Shown here in pieces: positions 30,070-39,393 of a stretch of 64,000 nucleotides of DNA. Position 1 is the stretch's first letter. Every line of letters starts with the position of its first letter. Position numbers and translations under genes: made by a program. The notes under the pieces were generated by a model. That model worked only from the letters and a program-made list of their open reading frames with translations, did no database searches and was not told where the DNA came from. Origin of the DNA: Sneathiella sp. HT1-7 (GTDB lineage Bacteria > Pseudomonadota > Alphaproteobacteria > Sneathiellales > Sneathiellaceae). The stretch covers positions 310,001 through 374,000 of the forward strand of contig NZ_JAJFZN010000004.1 of the NCBI RefSeq assembly GCF_020731145.1, read 5' to 3'.

Positions 30070-30999
30070 ATGAACTGGTTATTACTGCTGGAACAGATAC
30101 TAAACGGATTCCAGCTTGGCCTGCTTCTCTTTTTGCTGGCGGCGGGGCTGACACTCGTCTTCGGTATCATGGATATGGTGAACCTTGCCCATGGCTCGCT
30201 TTATATGATGGGGGCGTATTTTTGTGCAACCTTCACAGGTTGGACCGGGTCCTTCCTGATCGGCGCCCTGCTCACCCTGCCTGCTGTCTTTCTTCTTGGC
30301 GTGGTCGTCGAAATGGTCGCTCTTCGAACGCTATATGCCCGGGATCATCTGGATCAGGTGATGGCGACCTTCGGCTTGATCTTGTTCTTCAATGAGGCGA
30401 CGCGCTTAATCTGGGGTCCGATCGGACTGGTTATTCCCCTACCGGAATTTCTGAATCAGACGGTGGAAATTATACCCGGCGCCCCCTACCCCGCCTTCCG
30501 CCTTGCGATTATTCTCGTCGGATTTCTTGTTGCCGGACTGTTATATCTCATCGTCTCACGAACAAAACTCGGTATGCTGATCCGCGCAGGCGCGAGCAAT
30601 CGGGACATGATCGGCGCCCTGGGAATTAATATCCGACTTCTCTTCACCCTTGTCTTCGGCCTCGGTGCCGCACTTGCGGGCCTCGCAGGACTAATGGCCG
30701 GACCTATTCTCTCGGTTGAGATCGGCATGGGAGAAAGCATCCTGATCCTGACACTCGTTGTCATCGTGATTGGGGGCATCGGCTCCATCAAGGGCGCCTT
30801 TATCGCGGCCATCCTGATTGGGTTGATCGATACGGTCGGCCGGTCTTTCCTGCCCGAATTACTGGATTTGGTACTCCCCTCCCAGACGGCAGCGACTGCG
30901 GCTCCTGCAATCTCCTCAATGATGATTTATCTATTGATGGCGCTAGTCCTCGCGATCAAACCGCAGGGGCTGTTCCCGCCAAAAGGAGTTGGTAGATGA
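30070..30999 (+). CDS. livH: Branched-chain amino acid-type ABC transporter permease (LivH)
   Basis: This inner-membrane permease of 309 residues has about eight hydrophobic helices. Signatures are TLVFGIMDMVNLAHGSLYMMGAY in the N-terminus and GASNRDMIGALGINI with a GGIGSIKGAF loop toward the end. It pairs with the LivM protein encoded next, which overlaps by four bases. It is about 100 bases downstream of the binding-protein gene. Confidence 0.94.
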   Translation: MNWLLLLEQILNGFQLGLLLFLLAAGLTLVFGIMDMVNLAHGSLYMMGAYFCATFTGWTGSFLIGALLTLPAVFLLGVVVEMVALRTLYARDHLDQVMATFGLILFFNEATRLIWGPIGLVIPLPEFLNQTVEIIPGAPYPAFRLAIILVGFLVAGLLYLIVSRTKLGMLIRAGASNRDMIGALGINIRLLFTLVFGLGAALAGLAGLMAGPILSVEIGMGESILILTLVVIVIGGIGSIKGAFIAAILIGLIDTVGRSFLPELLDLVLPSQTAATAAPAISSMMIYLLMALVLAIKPQGLFPPKGVGR

Positions 31000-31988
31000 G
31001 TTTAACTCCCCGCCAGATGATAAATGCCGCCCTGCTTGTTATCCTCGCCCTCCTGCCCTTTCTGACCGATTGGGCCGGTGACAGTTTTTACACAGGATTG
31101 GTTGCCCGTATCCTCATCCTCGCAATTGCGGCTCTCAGCCTCAACCTGTTGATCGGCTATGGTGGTATGGTGAGCTTTGGTCACGCCGCCTTTATCGGTG
31201 TTGGCGCCTATGTGGTCGGCATTGGCGCCTTTCACGCATTCGAGGATGGCATCGACTGGATGCTAAACGGATATATACAATTAATCTTAGCGATTTTTGG
31301 CACAGCATTCATTGCGCTCATTATCGGCGCAATCAGTCTCCGTACCCGAGGTGTCTATTTCATTATGATAACGATGGCCTTTTCGCAGATGCTCTATTTT
31401 ACAGCTGTTGGCGTAGAAACCTATGGAGCAGATGACGGACTGTCCATCTATTCGCGCAGTGACATGCTGGGCCTGATCGATCTGAACGACGAAAAAAGCC
31501 TCTATTACCTGATTTTTTTCTCCCTGCTGGTGGTGCTATATTTGATGCACCGGCTGGTCGGCTCTGCGTTTGGCAATGTTATCCGCGGGAGTAAATCGAA
31601 CGAGGCCCGCATGCGCGCCATCGGATTTTCACCCTATAAATACCGCCTGACGGCTTTCGTCATTGCGGGTGCGATTGCCGGATACGCCGGCTTCCTTATG
31701 GCGAACCTCAATGATTTCGTCAGCCCGGACGTGATGCATTGGACGCGCTCTGGCGATCTGATCATCATGATCCTCCTTGGCGGCATGGCGAGCCTGTTTG
31801 GCCCTCTCTATGGCGCCCTCGCCTTCCTGATGCTGGAAGAACTACTCTCTTCCATCCCGCTTACAATTGGCGGGCTCCGCGTTGGTGAATACTGGCAGCT
31901 GTTGTTCGGTCCCCTTCTTATCCTGGTCGTGCTTTATGCGCGAAACGGGGTGGATAGTTTCCTCCCCGGTGCGAGGAAGAGCCCATGA
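30996..31988 (+). CDS. livM: Branched-chain amino acid-type ABC transporter permease (LivM)
   Basis: This is the second membrane subunit, 330 residues. The segment LNLLIGYGGMVSFGHAAFIGVGAYV is typical of LivM, as is the later SKSNEARMRAIGFSPYKYRL coupling loop and GGMASLFGPLYGAL. It overlaps livH and livG by four bases on each side, which indicates a tightly coupled operon. Confidence 0.94.
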   Translation: MSLTPRQMINAALLVILALLPFLTDWAGDSFYTGLVARILILAIAALSLNLLIGYGGMVSFGHAAFIGVGAYVVGIGAFHAFEDGIDWMLNGYIQLILAIFGTAFIALIIGAISLRTRGVYFIMITMAFSQMLYFTAVGVETYGADDGLSIYSRSDMLGLIDLNDEKSLYYLIFFSLLVVLYLMHRLVGSAFGNVIRGSKSNEARMRAIGFSPYKYRLTAFVIAGAIAGYAGFLMANLNDFVSPDVMHWTRSGDLIIMILLGGMASLFGPLYGALAFLMLEELLSSIPLTIGGLRVGEYWQLLFGPLLILVVLYARNGVDSFLPGARKSP

Positions 31989-32737
31989 CCACACAGGATC
32001 TTTTAGTTATCGATAACCTGATAAAGCACTATGATGGCCTTCTCGCCACCGACGATCTATCCTTGACCGTACGGAAGGGGGAATTACACGCCATTATCGG
32101 CCCGAACGGCGCCGGAAAAACAACTTTGATCAAGCAGCTCACGGGAGAAATTCCATCGGATGGCGGCCTAGTATCCTTTGCGGGGAAAAATATCAAGCGC
32201 CTGTCAGAGCCCGCTCGCTCCCACATTGGCATCGCCCGATCGTTCCAGATTACATCGCTTTTTCAGGACTTTACTGTTCTGGAAAATGTATGTCTTGCCG
32301 TACAGGCCCACAACGGACATTCGTTTCGATTCTGGAAGAAAATTAACGATGACACAACGCTGACCGACCCAGCCCGCGCGATCCTGCGGCAGATGGGTCT
32401 TGAAGAGCGTGCGGATACTGCCACTGCCGCGCTCAGTCACGGGGAGCAACGGCAGCTTGAAATTGCCGTTGCGCTTGCCACAAAGCCCAGACTCCTCCTC
32501 CTAGATGAACCCATGGCTGGCATGTCCCGGGAGGATAGCGAAAAACTAGTCGAGCAACTCAATGAGTTGAAGCAGCACTATACAATCCTTTTGATCGAAC
32601 ATGATATGGATGCCGTCTTCAGTCTGGCTGACCGGATCAGCGTGCTTGTCTATGGTCGCGCTGTCGCCACTGGAACGCCCGATGAAATCCGCAATAATGA
32701 GGAGGTTCGTCAGGCCTATCTCGGGGAGGAAGCTTGA
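31985..32737 (+). CDS. livG: Branched-chain amino acid-type ABC transporter ATPase (LivG)
   Basis: This cytoplasmic ABC ATPase is 250 residues. It has Walker A GPNGAGKTTL, ABC signature ALSHGEQRQLEIAVAL, Walker B LLLLDEPMAGM, D-loop and the switch His in LIEHDMDAVF. The ARSFQITSLFQDFTVLENVCLA segment is typical of LivG. It overlaps livM and livF by four bases. Confidence 0.95.
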   Translation: MTTQDLLVIDNLIKHYDGLLATDDLSLTVRKGELHAIIGPNGAGKTTLIKQLTGEIPSDGGLVSFAGKNIKRLSEPARSHIGIARSFQITSLFQDFTVLENVCLAVQAHNGHSFRFWKKINDDTTLTDPARAILRQMGLEERADTATAALSHGEQRQLEIAVALATKPRLLLLDEPMAGMSREDSEKLVEQLNELKQHYTILLIEHDMDAVFSLADRISVLVYGRAVATGTPDEIRNNEEVRQAYLGEEA

Positions 32738-33441
32738 CCATGCTGGAAGTTGACGCGATCAACAGCTTTTACGGCCAGAGTCAGGTTCTGTTCGACATGT
32801 CCCTGACTGTGAACGACGGTGAGGTTGTTACTCTCATGGGCAGAAATGGCATGGGCAAAACAACCACCATACGCTCTATCATGGGCCTTACCCCGGCTCG
32901 GCGCGGCACCATTCGGTTCAAGAATAAAGAAATCACCGCCCAATCGCCTTACCGGATTGCCCGCCTCGGTATTGGTCTGGTGCCGGAAGGGCGGCTGATC
33001 TCCCCAAATCTGAGTGTAGAAGAAAACCTGATTGCAACGGCAAATTCTGGACCCGCGGGCACGGGCCGCTGGGATATTGCAGCTGTCTGGAACATGTTTC
33101 CCAAGCTACGCGAACGAAAAAACAGCATGGGAAACCAAATTTCCGGCGGGGAACAGCAAATGCTCGCCATTGCCCGTGCGCTGATGACAAATCCGGAGCT
33201 TCTCTTGTTGGATGAGGCAACCGAAGGACTCGCCCCCCTCATCCGGCAGGAAATCTGGTATTGCCTGCGCAACCTGAAAGAGGAAGGCCAATCCATACTG
33301 GTGATCGATAAAAATATGCAGGCACTCACTGATATCGCGGATCGGCACTATATTATTGAGAAAGGATCTGTTGTTTGGGAGGGAACGTCTCGCATGCTAC
33401 TCAAGGATGATGCAGTCAAACATCAGTATCTAGGCATATAA
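32734..33441 (+). CDS. livF: Branched-chain amino acid-type ABC transporter ATPase (LivF)
   Basis: This is the second ATPase subunit, 235 residues. It has Walker A GRNGMGKTT, signature ISGGEQQMLAIARALM, Walker B LLLLDEATEGLAP and IDKNMQALTDIAD at the switch position. That position is Lys-Asn rather than the usual Glu-His (VEQN in most LivF). LivF proteins commonly vary there. It is the last gene of the importer operon; no clear terminator was found after it. Confidence 0.94.
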   Translation: MTMLEVDAINSFYGQSQVLFDMSLTVNDGEVVTLMGRNGMGKTTTIRSIMGLTPARRGTIRFKNKEITAQSPYRIARLGIGLVPEGRLISPNLSVEENLIATANSGPAGTGRWDIAAVWNMFPKLRERKNSMGNQISGGEQQMLAIARALMTNPELLLLDEATEGLAPLIRQEIWYCLRNLKEEGQSILVIDKNMQALTDIADRHYIIEKGSVVWEGTSRMLLKDDAVKHQYLGI

Positions 33442-33620
33442 AGGCACTCAAAAATAGTAATACCCTACAACGAATACTCTTCGAAAAAAATATCCATTCG
33501 GTTAATTAATTGTATTTACAATTACAAACATTTTTTTTAATTATACGTCACTATAGACTTAGAGTACTAATAGTTTGCCATTGATAAAAAACACGGCAAA
33601 TAAATCGGAGGCTTGATGCT

Positions 33621-34655
33621 TTGGCTATGACAGAAAATTATCAAAACACTCGTGTCATAGCTAAAAAGACATTGGCTCTGATAGAAGACCGTGGCATCCG
33701 GCCAACCCCCCACAACTACGCAATCTGGTTTGAGTATTTGCAGGAATCAAACCCGGATTTGACCCGAGCCGTTAATGAACTAATGGCGAAGAACGGCAAA
33801 TACTCGGAGAAAATGGGTGTTGAGCTTTTCAACCGGTTCTTTACGCGTGATCGCGAAGGCCGGATAATCCAGGAAACAAACCGACTCGTCCAAAAATCAA
33901 TGGACAATGTTATGGGCGATTTGAAAAGAACGACGGCGGATTTTTCCTCATATGGCGAACAGTTAAGTAATTTTGCCATCAAAGCAGAGAAAATGAGCGG
34001 ACCGGATTTGCAGAGTATGATTGGTGACATTGTCGACCAGACAAACTCCATGTCCGATAACAGTTCGCAACTCCAGAATGGCCTCGATACTGCCTCACGC
34101 GAAATTGCTGATTTAAAACGTCGGCTCCAACATGTACAGAAAGAAGCTTATACCGATTCCCTCACAGGCATCCCGAACCGCAAGAGTTTCGATACGGTTC
34201 TCTCAAAAGAAATAGCAACGGCAAGAGAAAATCAATCCGGCTTGTGCCTTGTGATGGCCGACATCGACCATTTCAAACAATTCAACGACCTCCATGGCCA
34301 CACATTCGGAGATCAGGTTATCAAACTTGTCGCCGCTACCCTCGCAAGGGGGATTGAGAAAAATGCTGTTGCCGCCAGGTACGGCGGAGAAGAATTCAGC
34401 GTCATTCTCCCGACTACCGATCTTGCAGATGCTGTTAATCTTGCCAATGATTTACGCGCGGCGATTGCGGCGAAAAGGTTGATAGAAAGAACCACAAAGA
34501 AAGACGTCGGCAAGATCACCATGTCCTTCGGTGTTACGACTTACGCTCATCCGGAAGGTTCCACAGCCTTTATCAATCGCGCGGATCAGGCGCTTTATTC
34601 CGCAAAAAAGGCAGGGCGGAACTGCGTGAAGCATCTCCAACCCCGCGGCGTCTGA
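33621..34655 (+). CDS. Diguanylate cyclase (GGDEF domain)
   Basis: This enzyme makes the second messenger c-di-GMP. The start could be TTG at 33621, which has the CGGAGG site at a proper 9-base distance, or ATG at 33627. The N-terminal about 170 residues form a helical region with no recognised sensor domain, and there is no membrane segment. The C-terminal cyclase has YTDSLTGIPNRKSFD, DIDHFKQFND and the active-site GGEEF (near residue 255). The usual RxxD inhibitory site five residues before it is absent (KNAV), so product inhibition is probably lost. Confidence 0.92.
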   Translation: MAMTENYQNTRVIAKKTLALIEDRGIRPTPHNYAIWFEYLQESNPDLTRAVNELMAKNGKYSEKMGVELFNRFFTRDREGRIIQETNRLVQKSMDNVMGDLKRTTADFSSYGEQLSNFAIKAEKMSGPDLQSMIGDIVDQTNSMSDNSSQLQNGLDTASREIADLKRRLQHVQKEAYTDSLTGIPNRKSFDTVLSKEIATARENQSGLCLVMADIDHFKQFNDLHGHTFGDQVIKLVAATLARGIEKNAVAARYGGEEFSVILPTTDLADAVNLANDLRAAIAAKRLIERTTKKDVGKITMSFGVTTYAHPEGSTAFINRADQALYSAKKAGRNCVKHLQPRGV

Positions 34656-34713
34656 AAGATTTGCCCTAAAATCCAACAATCCGCAGATGATCATGCGGTA
34701 TCATAAATCTTTC
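34654..34713 (+). repeat. Nested inverted repeats after the diguanylate cyclase gene
   Basis: An outer perfect 9-bp stem (GAAAGATTT at 34654-34662, AAATCTTTC at 34705-34713) encloses an inner CCGCA/TGCGG stem (34681-34685, 34694-34698). It overlaps the cyclase stop codon. There is no T-tract, so it may be a 3' stabilising structure or operator rather than a terminator. Confidence 0.4.
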
Positions 34714-34821
34714 GATCAACCTGATATGTTGTTCTCATAGAAAAACCTGTTCTCCCGAGTGCTATTCGACTAATCTTGTCCGATAAACACACTCATAAAA
34801 AATAACAATGCGCGGGGACCT

Positions 34822-35604
34822 ATGACATACGCGACAATCAAATTCGACATTAAAGACGGTGTTGCCGCAATAACGCTGAACCGTCCCGATAAACTAAATT
34901 CATTCAGTGACGAAATGCATGAGGAACTCCGCTCTATCATGCCACAGCTGGAGAGTGATGACGTTCGCGCAGTCTTGATTACCGGTGAAGGCAGAGCCTT
35001 TGGCGCTGGAGCAGATCTCTCTTCAAGCAGCGCCTCAGGTGGTGGTCTTGATGCCGGGGAAACACTCGAGAAAAATTATAACCCCCTGATCCTGTTTGTC
35101 CGGAACCTGAACAAGCCGGTTGTGGCAGCCGTCAACGGTATTGCCGCCGGGGCGAGCATGAGCCTCGCGCTTTCCTGCGATATTGTCCTCGCCGCAAAAT
35201 CCGCTTATTTCCTTCAGGCCTTCTGCCATATCGGGCTAGTGCCTGACGCTGGCAGCACTTATTTCCTGCCCCGTCTTGTCGGATCGGGTAAGGCCATGGG
35301 CCTGGCCATGCTGGGCGACAAACTTCCCGCCGATGAGGCAGAGAAAATGGGCTTGATCTGGAAAACCTATGAGGATGATGAATTAATGCCCGCGGCAAAG
35401 ACGTTAGCAGCTAAGCTAGCCGCTGGTCCAACGATGGGCTACGCCTATATCAAGCAGGCAATGAACGCCAGTCTTGTCAATAATCTGGAAGCACAGTTGA
35501 AAGTCGAGCGTGACCTTCAACAGAAAGCAAGTGGCACGGAAGACTTTTACGAAGGTGTTTCCGCTTTCCTCGGCAAACGGAAAGCCAACTTCAAAGGCAA
35601 ATAA
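34822..35604 (+). CDS. paaG: Enoyl-CoA hydratase/isomerase, probable PaaG (epoxy-phenylacetyl-CoA isomerase)
   Basis: This crotonase-family enzyme is 260 residues. The oxyanion-hole segments are GRAFGAGADLSS and VNGIAAGASMSLALSCDIVLA. The acid residue of the PaaG type is in GLVPDAGSTYFLPR. PaaG isomerises the ring 1,2-epoxide of phenylacetyl-CoA to the oxepin. The assignment rests on similarity plus the immediate neighbours paaI, a thiolase and paaK; from sequence alone a general enoyl-CoA hydratase is possible. Confidence 0.82.
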   Translation: MTYATIKFDIKDGVAAITLNRPDKLNSFSDEMHEELRSIMPQLESDDVRAVLITGEGRAFGAGADLSSSSASGGGLDAGETLEKNYNPLILFVRNLNKPVVAAVNGIAAGASMSLALSCDIVLAAKSAYFLQAFCHIGLVPDAGSTYFLPRLVGSGKAMGLAMLGDKLPADEAEKMGLIWKTYEDDELMPAAKTLAAKLAAGPTMGYAYIKQAMNASLVNNLEAQLKVERDLQQKASGTEDFYEGVSAFLGKRKANFKGK

Positions 35605-35605
35605 A

Positions 35606-36070
35606 ATGTCCGGAAACGACGGGCTAAGCGCCGAGGATATAGCCAGAACAGTTGGCGAAACCATGTATCGCAAAGATACAGCCGCGCAGCATATTGGAAT
35701 TACGCTGAAAGAAATCGCACCCGGTCGGGCCGTGATGACAATGCGGGTATCGGAATATATGCTGAACGGCCACCATATCTGTCACGGCGGATATATTTTT
35801 ACGCTGGCCGATACCGCCTTCGCTTATGCCTGCAACAGCTATAACCAGAATACCGTCGCGCAGGCTGCCCAAATCAATTTCATCCAGCCGACACCTCTGA
35901 ATACGCTTTTAACGGCGACGGCGACCGAAATTGCACGGACCGGTCGAACCGGGCTATATGATATTACTGTTCACGATGAAAACAGAGAAACCGTTGCCTT
36001 TTTTCGTGGCAACTCCCACACCATAAAGGGACAGATGATCCCGGGCCTCAATGAAAGAGAAAAAGAATGA
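35606..36070 (+). CDS. paaI: Hydroxyphenylacetyl-CoA thioesterase PaaI
   Basis: This hotdog thioesterase releases CoA from ring-hydroxylated dead-end intermediates of phenylacetate breakdown. An ATG at 35510 exists inside paaG, but the ATG at 35606, one base after the paaG stop with AAAGG upstream, gives the normal 154 residues. The PaaI motif HHICHGGYIFTLADTAFAYACN is clear, with active-site Asp in LAD. It overlaps the thiolase gene by four bases. Confidence 0.9.
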   Translation: MSGNDGLSAEDIARTVGETMYRKDTAAQHIGITLKEIAPGRAVMTMRVSEYMLNGHHICHGGYIFTLADTAFAYACNSYNQNTVAQAAQINFIQPTPLNTLLTATATEIARTGRTGLYDITVHDENRETVAFFRGNSHTIKGQMIPGLNEREKE

Positions 36071-37269
36071 AAAATGCCTATATTTGTGATGCTGTCAGAA
36101 CCCCGATTGGCCGTTATGGCGGTAGCTTGTCTGCTGTTCGCACCGACGACTTGGGTGCCATTCCAATCAAGGCTCTGATGGAACGCAATCCCTCCGTCAA
36201 TTGGGAAAAGGTTGATGACGTGATGTATGGCAACGCCAACCAGGCCGGAGAAGACAACCGCAATGTCGCCCGGATGAGCGCCCTGCTCGCCGGACTACCT
36301 GAAAGCGTCGGTGGCGCCACAATCAACCGTCTTTGCGGTTCTGGCATGGACGCCACAGCATCGATTGCGCGCCAGATCATGACGGGAGAGGCAAATCTTG
36401 GTATTTCCGGCGGTGTTGAAAGCATGAGCCGCGCGCCCTTCGTGATGGGCAAGGCAACAACGCCTTTCTCCCGCAATGCAGAAATTTTCGACACCACCAT
36501 TGGCTGGCGTTTCGTCAACAAGAAGATGAAGGATCAGTATGGTATCGATTCCATGCCGGAAACGGCGGAAAATGTAGCCGAGGATTATCAGATCCGGCGC
36601 GAAGATCAGGACCTCTTTGCCCTTCGCAGTCAGGAAAAGGCAGCCGCCGCGCAGGCAAACGGATCATACAACGACGAAATTATCCCCGTCACCATCCCAC
36701 AGCGCAAGGGTGACCCGATTATTGTCGATAAAGACGAACATCCCCGTGCGACCAGCATTGACAAGCTCTCCGCGCTAAAGGCCCCGTTCCGGGCGGGCGG
36801 TTCTGTTACTGCGGGCAATGCCTCCGGCGTGAATGACGGTGCCTGCGCCATCCTGCTCGCTTCCGATGAAGCCATTGAGGAATATGGTCTAACTGCCAAG
36901 GCCCGCATTCTGGGTGCCGCCACTGCGGGCGTTCCACCGCGGATCATGGGGATCGGCCCTGCCCCGGCTAGCCAGAAATTGCTGTCTCGCCTTGGGCTCA
37001 CCATTGAAGATATGGATGTGATAGAACTGAACGAGGCTTTCGCTGCACAGGGCCTTGCCGTCATGCGGGAACTTGGCCTGAAAGACGATGACCCGCGTGT
37101 CAATCCACTCGGCGGCGCCATCGCACTTGGCCATCCACTCGGCATGTCCGGCGCCCGTCTGCTAACGACTGCAATGTATCAGTTACACCGCACAGGCGGA
37201 CGCTATGCCCTCTGCACGATGTGTATCGGTGTTGGTCAGGGGATCGCGACAGTTATCGAAAGAGTATAA
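36067..37269 (+). CDS. paaJ: 3-oxoadipyl-CoA/3-oxo-5,6-dehydrosuberyl-CoA thiolase
   Basis: This is a thiolase of 400 residues. The acylated Cys is in NRLCGSGMDA (near residue 90), the catalytic His in ALGHPLGMSGARL and the second Cys in CTMCIGVGQG. AVRTPIGRYGGSLSAVRTDDLGAIP at the start is the PcaF/PaaJ type. It overlaps paaI by four bases and is followed by paaK, so a phenylacetate role is likely. The same enzyme could serve the beta-ketoadipate pathway. Confidence 0.9.
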   Translation: MKNAYICDAVRTPIGRYGGSLSAVRTDDLGAIPIKALMERNPSVNWEKVDDVMYGNANQAGEDNRNVARMSALLAGLPESVGGATINRLCGSGMDATASIARQIMTGEANLGISGGVESMSRAPFVMGKATTPFSRNAEIFDTTIGWRFVNKKMKDQYGIDSMPETAENVAEDYQIRREDQDLFALRSQEKAAAAQANGSYNDEIIPVTIPQRKGDPIIVDKDEHPRATSIDKLSALKAPFRAGGSVTAGNASGVNDGACAILLASDEAIEEYGLTAKARILGAATAGVPPRIMGIGPAPASQKLLSRLGLTIEDMDVIELNEAFAAQGLAVMRELGLKDDDPRVNPLGGAIALGHPLGMSGARLLTTAMYQLHRTGGRYALCTMCIGVGQGIATVIERV

Positions 37270-37285
37270 CGCATAAGGGGGAGAC

Positions 37286-38584
37286 ATGCGCCTTAAGCCA
37301 CCGTCCAGAGACGAGCTCGATCCGATCGAGGTTGCGAGCCGGGATGAGATCTCGGCCCTGCAGCTGGATCGCCTCAAATGGAGTTTGGCGCATGCCTACC
37401 AGAATGTTCCGCTCTTTCGGGAGCGGTTCGACGCGGCGGGCGTACATCCCGATAACCTAAAGTCTCTGGACGATCTCGCGAAATTTCCTTTCTGCAAAAA
37501 GCAAGATCTGCGGGACAACTATCCTTTCGGCATGTTTGCCGTGCCTAAATCCAATATTGTCCGGCTGCATGCCTCCTCCGGCACAACAGGCCGGGCGACG
37601 GTCGTCGGCTATACACAAGGCGATATTGATAACTGGTCGACCCTTGTCGCCCGTTCTATCCGTGCCAGCGGCGGACGGAAAGAACATTTGGTTCATGTGA
37701 CATATGGCTATGGACTTTTTACCGGTGGCCTCGGTGCACATTATGGGGCCGAGCGACTGGGCTGCACCGTTGTTCCCATGTCGGGCGGACAGACAGAACG
37801 ACAAGTCCAGATCATCAATGATTTCGGCGCGGATATCATCATGGTTACGCCCTCCTATATGATGGCCATTGCCGAGGAGTTTGAACGGCAGGGCCTCGAC
37901 CCGCGCAAATCACCGCTAAAGGCCGGCATATTTGGCGCCGAACCCTGGAGTGAGGCCATGCGCCGCGAAATAGAAGACCGCTTCGATATCGACGCGCTCG
38001 ATATCTATGGGTTGTCAGAGGTGATGGGCCCTGGTGTTGCCAGCGAATGCATCGAGACCAAGGACGGCCCGGTTATCTGGGAAGATCATTTCTATCCCGA
38101 GATCATTGATCCAGAGACAGGAGAAGTTCTTCCTGACGGCGAAAAAGGGGAGCTTGTCTTCACAACCCTAACGAAGGAGGCCTTTCCCGTTGTCCGATAT
38201 CGCACCGGGGATCTCACGCGTCTAATGCCTGGCACGGCCCGATCAATGCGGCGCATGGAAAAAATAACCGGGCGCACGGATGATATGCTGATCATCCGGG
38301 GGGTTAATCTCTTCCCCTCCCAAATCGAAGAACTGGTGGTTCAGACCGAGGGACTCTCCGCTCACTACGTTCTGGAGGTACATCGCGAAGGGGTTCTCGA
38401 TAGCCTTACTATTCGCGTTGAACACGCTCTTTCGGGGACTGCAAACGCTGATACAGCAGGAAAGCTTCGTGACCGGATCAAGGGCGTTCTGGGGGTCAGT
38501 TCCGTTATTGATATATGTGAACCCGGCTCGGTCGAACGTTCCCTCGGCAAGGCGAAACGGGTCATCGACCATCGAAAGACATAA
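37286..38584 (+). CDS. paaK: Phenylacetate-CoA ligase
   Basis: This ATP-dependent ligase makes phenylacetyl-CoA, the first step of the phenylacetate pathway. The 432-residue protein has the AMP-binding loop LHASSGTTGRATVVGYT and DIYGLSEVMGPGVA. It also has YRTGDLTRLMPG and ITGRTDDMLIIRGVNLFPSQIE. It is 16 bases after paaJ. The ring-oxidising paaABCDE and paaZ genes are not in this window. Confidence 0.93.
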   Translation: MRLKPPSRDELDPIEVASRDEISALQLDRLKWSLAHAYQNVPLFRERFDAAGVHPDNLKSLDDLAKFPFCKKQDLRDNYPFGMFAVPKSNIVRLHASSGTTGRATVVGYTQGDIDNWSTLVARSIRASGGRKEHLVHVTYGYGLFTGGLGAHYGAERLGCTVVPMSGGQTERQVQIINDFGADIIMVTPSYMMAIAEEFERQGLDPRKSPLKAGIFGAEPWSEAMRREIEDRFDIDALDIYGLSEVMGPGVASECIETKDGPVIWEDHFYPEIIDPETGEVLPDGEKGELVFTTLTKEAFPVVRYRTGDLTRLMPGTARSMRRMEKITGRTDDMLIIRGVNLFPSQIEELVVQTEGLSAHYVLEVHREGVLDSLTIRVEHALSGTANADTAGKLRDRIKGVLGVSSVIDICEPGSVERSLGKAKRVIDHRKT

Positions 38585-38593
38585 AGGCGGCAA

Positions 38594-39295
38594 ATGACCA
38601 GTGGTTTTCAGGGTTTCCCGAAGGATTTTCTGCGCTTTTACGCAGAGCTCATCGAGAATAACAATCGCGACTGGTTCGGGAAAAACAAACAGCGCTATAA
38701 GGATGTCGTTGTCTATCCGATGTGTGATTTCATCGAGGCAATGGCGCCACGTCTGGAAGCCATCGCGCCGAAATATATAGCCGACCCGAGACCCAATGGC
38801 GGCTCCATGTTCCGGATTTATCGCGACGTGCGATTTTCTCGCGACCCAAAGCCTTATAAGGAGCATGCGGCCTGCCAGTTCAGGCATCAAGCCGGAAGGG
38901 ACGCACATGCGCCGGGCTACTATGTCCATCTCGCCCTCGACGGAGTACGCTTTGGAGGCGGCATATATCTGCCCCCTTCCCCTATTCTCAACAAAATACG
39001 CCATGCCATCGATAAGAAGGATATAGAGTGGACCGCCATCAAGTCCGACCCCGACTTCAAGGCAACTTTCATTGAAGGAATTCGGGGCGACGGTCTGAAA
39101 CGCGCGCCCAAAGGCTATCCTATCGATCATCTACAGATTGAGGATTTACGGCGTAAGACCCTATTTGTGATGAAACCCCTTGCGAATATTCAGGCCATCA
39201 CAAAGCCGGATTTTGTCGATGAAGTTGAGGATGCATTTCAAAAGGCAACGCCCTTCATGCGATTCTTGACCAACGCAGTTGAACTTCCTTTCTAA
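38594..39295 (+). CDS. DUF2461 family protein
   Basis: This 233-residue cytoplasmic protein of the DUF2461 (TIGR02453) family has FPKDFLRFYAELIENNNRDWFGKNKQRY at the start. The RIYRDVRFSRDPKPYKEHA motif follows. The family occurs in bacteria and fungi with no known function. The gene starts nine bases after paaK, but DUF2461 genes are common in unrelated contexts, so linkage to phenylacetate may only be positional. Confidence 0.9.
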   Translation: MTSGFQGFPKDFLRFYAELIENNNRDWFGKNKQRYKDVVVYPMCDFIEAMAPRLEAIAPKYIADPRPNGGSMFRIYRDVRFSRDPKPYKEHAACQFRHQAGRDAHAPGYYVHLALDGVRFGGGIYLPPSPILNKIRHAIDKKDIEWTAIKSDPDFKATFIEGIRGDGLKRAPKGYPIDHLQIEDLRRKTLFVMKPLANIQAITKPDFVDEVEDAFQKATPFMRFLTNAVELPF

Positions 39296-39393
39296 AAACG
39301 ATTTCCGTGCGGCTATCGTTAACTTTCTTTTAAGACAATTTTTCTAAAATTAACGGCAAGTTGAACAAACGGCACCGATTAAGGATGACGGCC

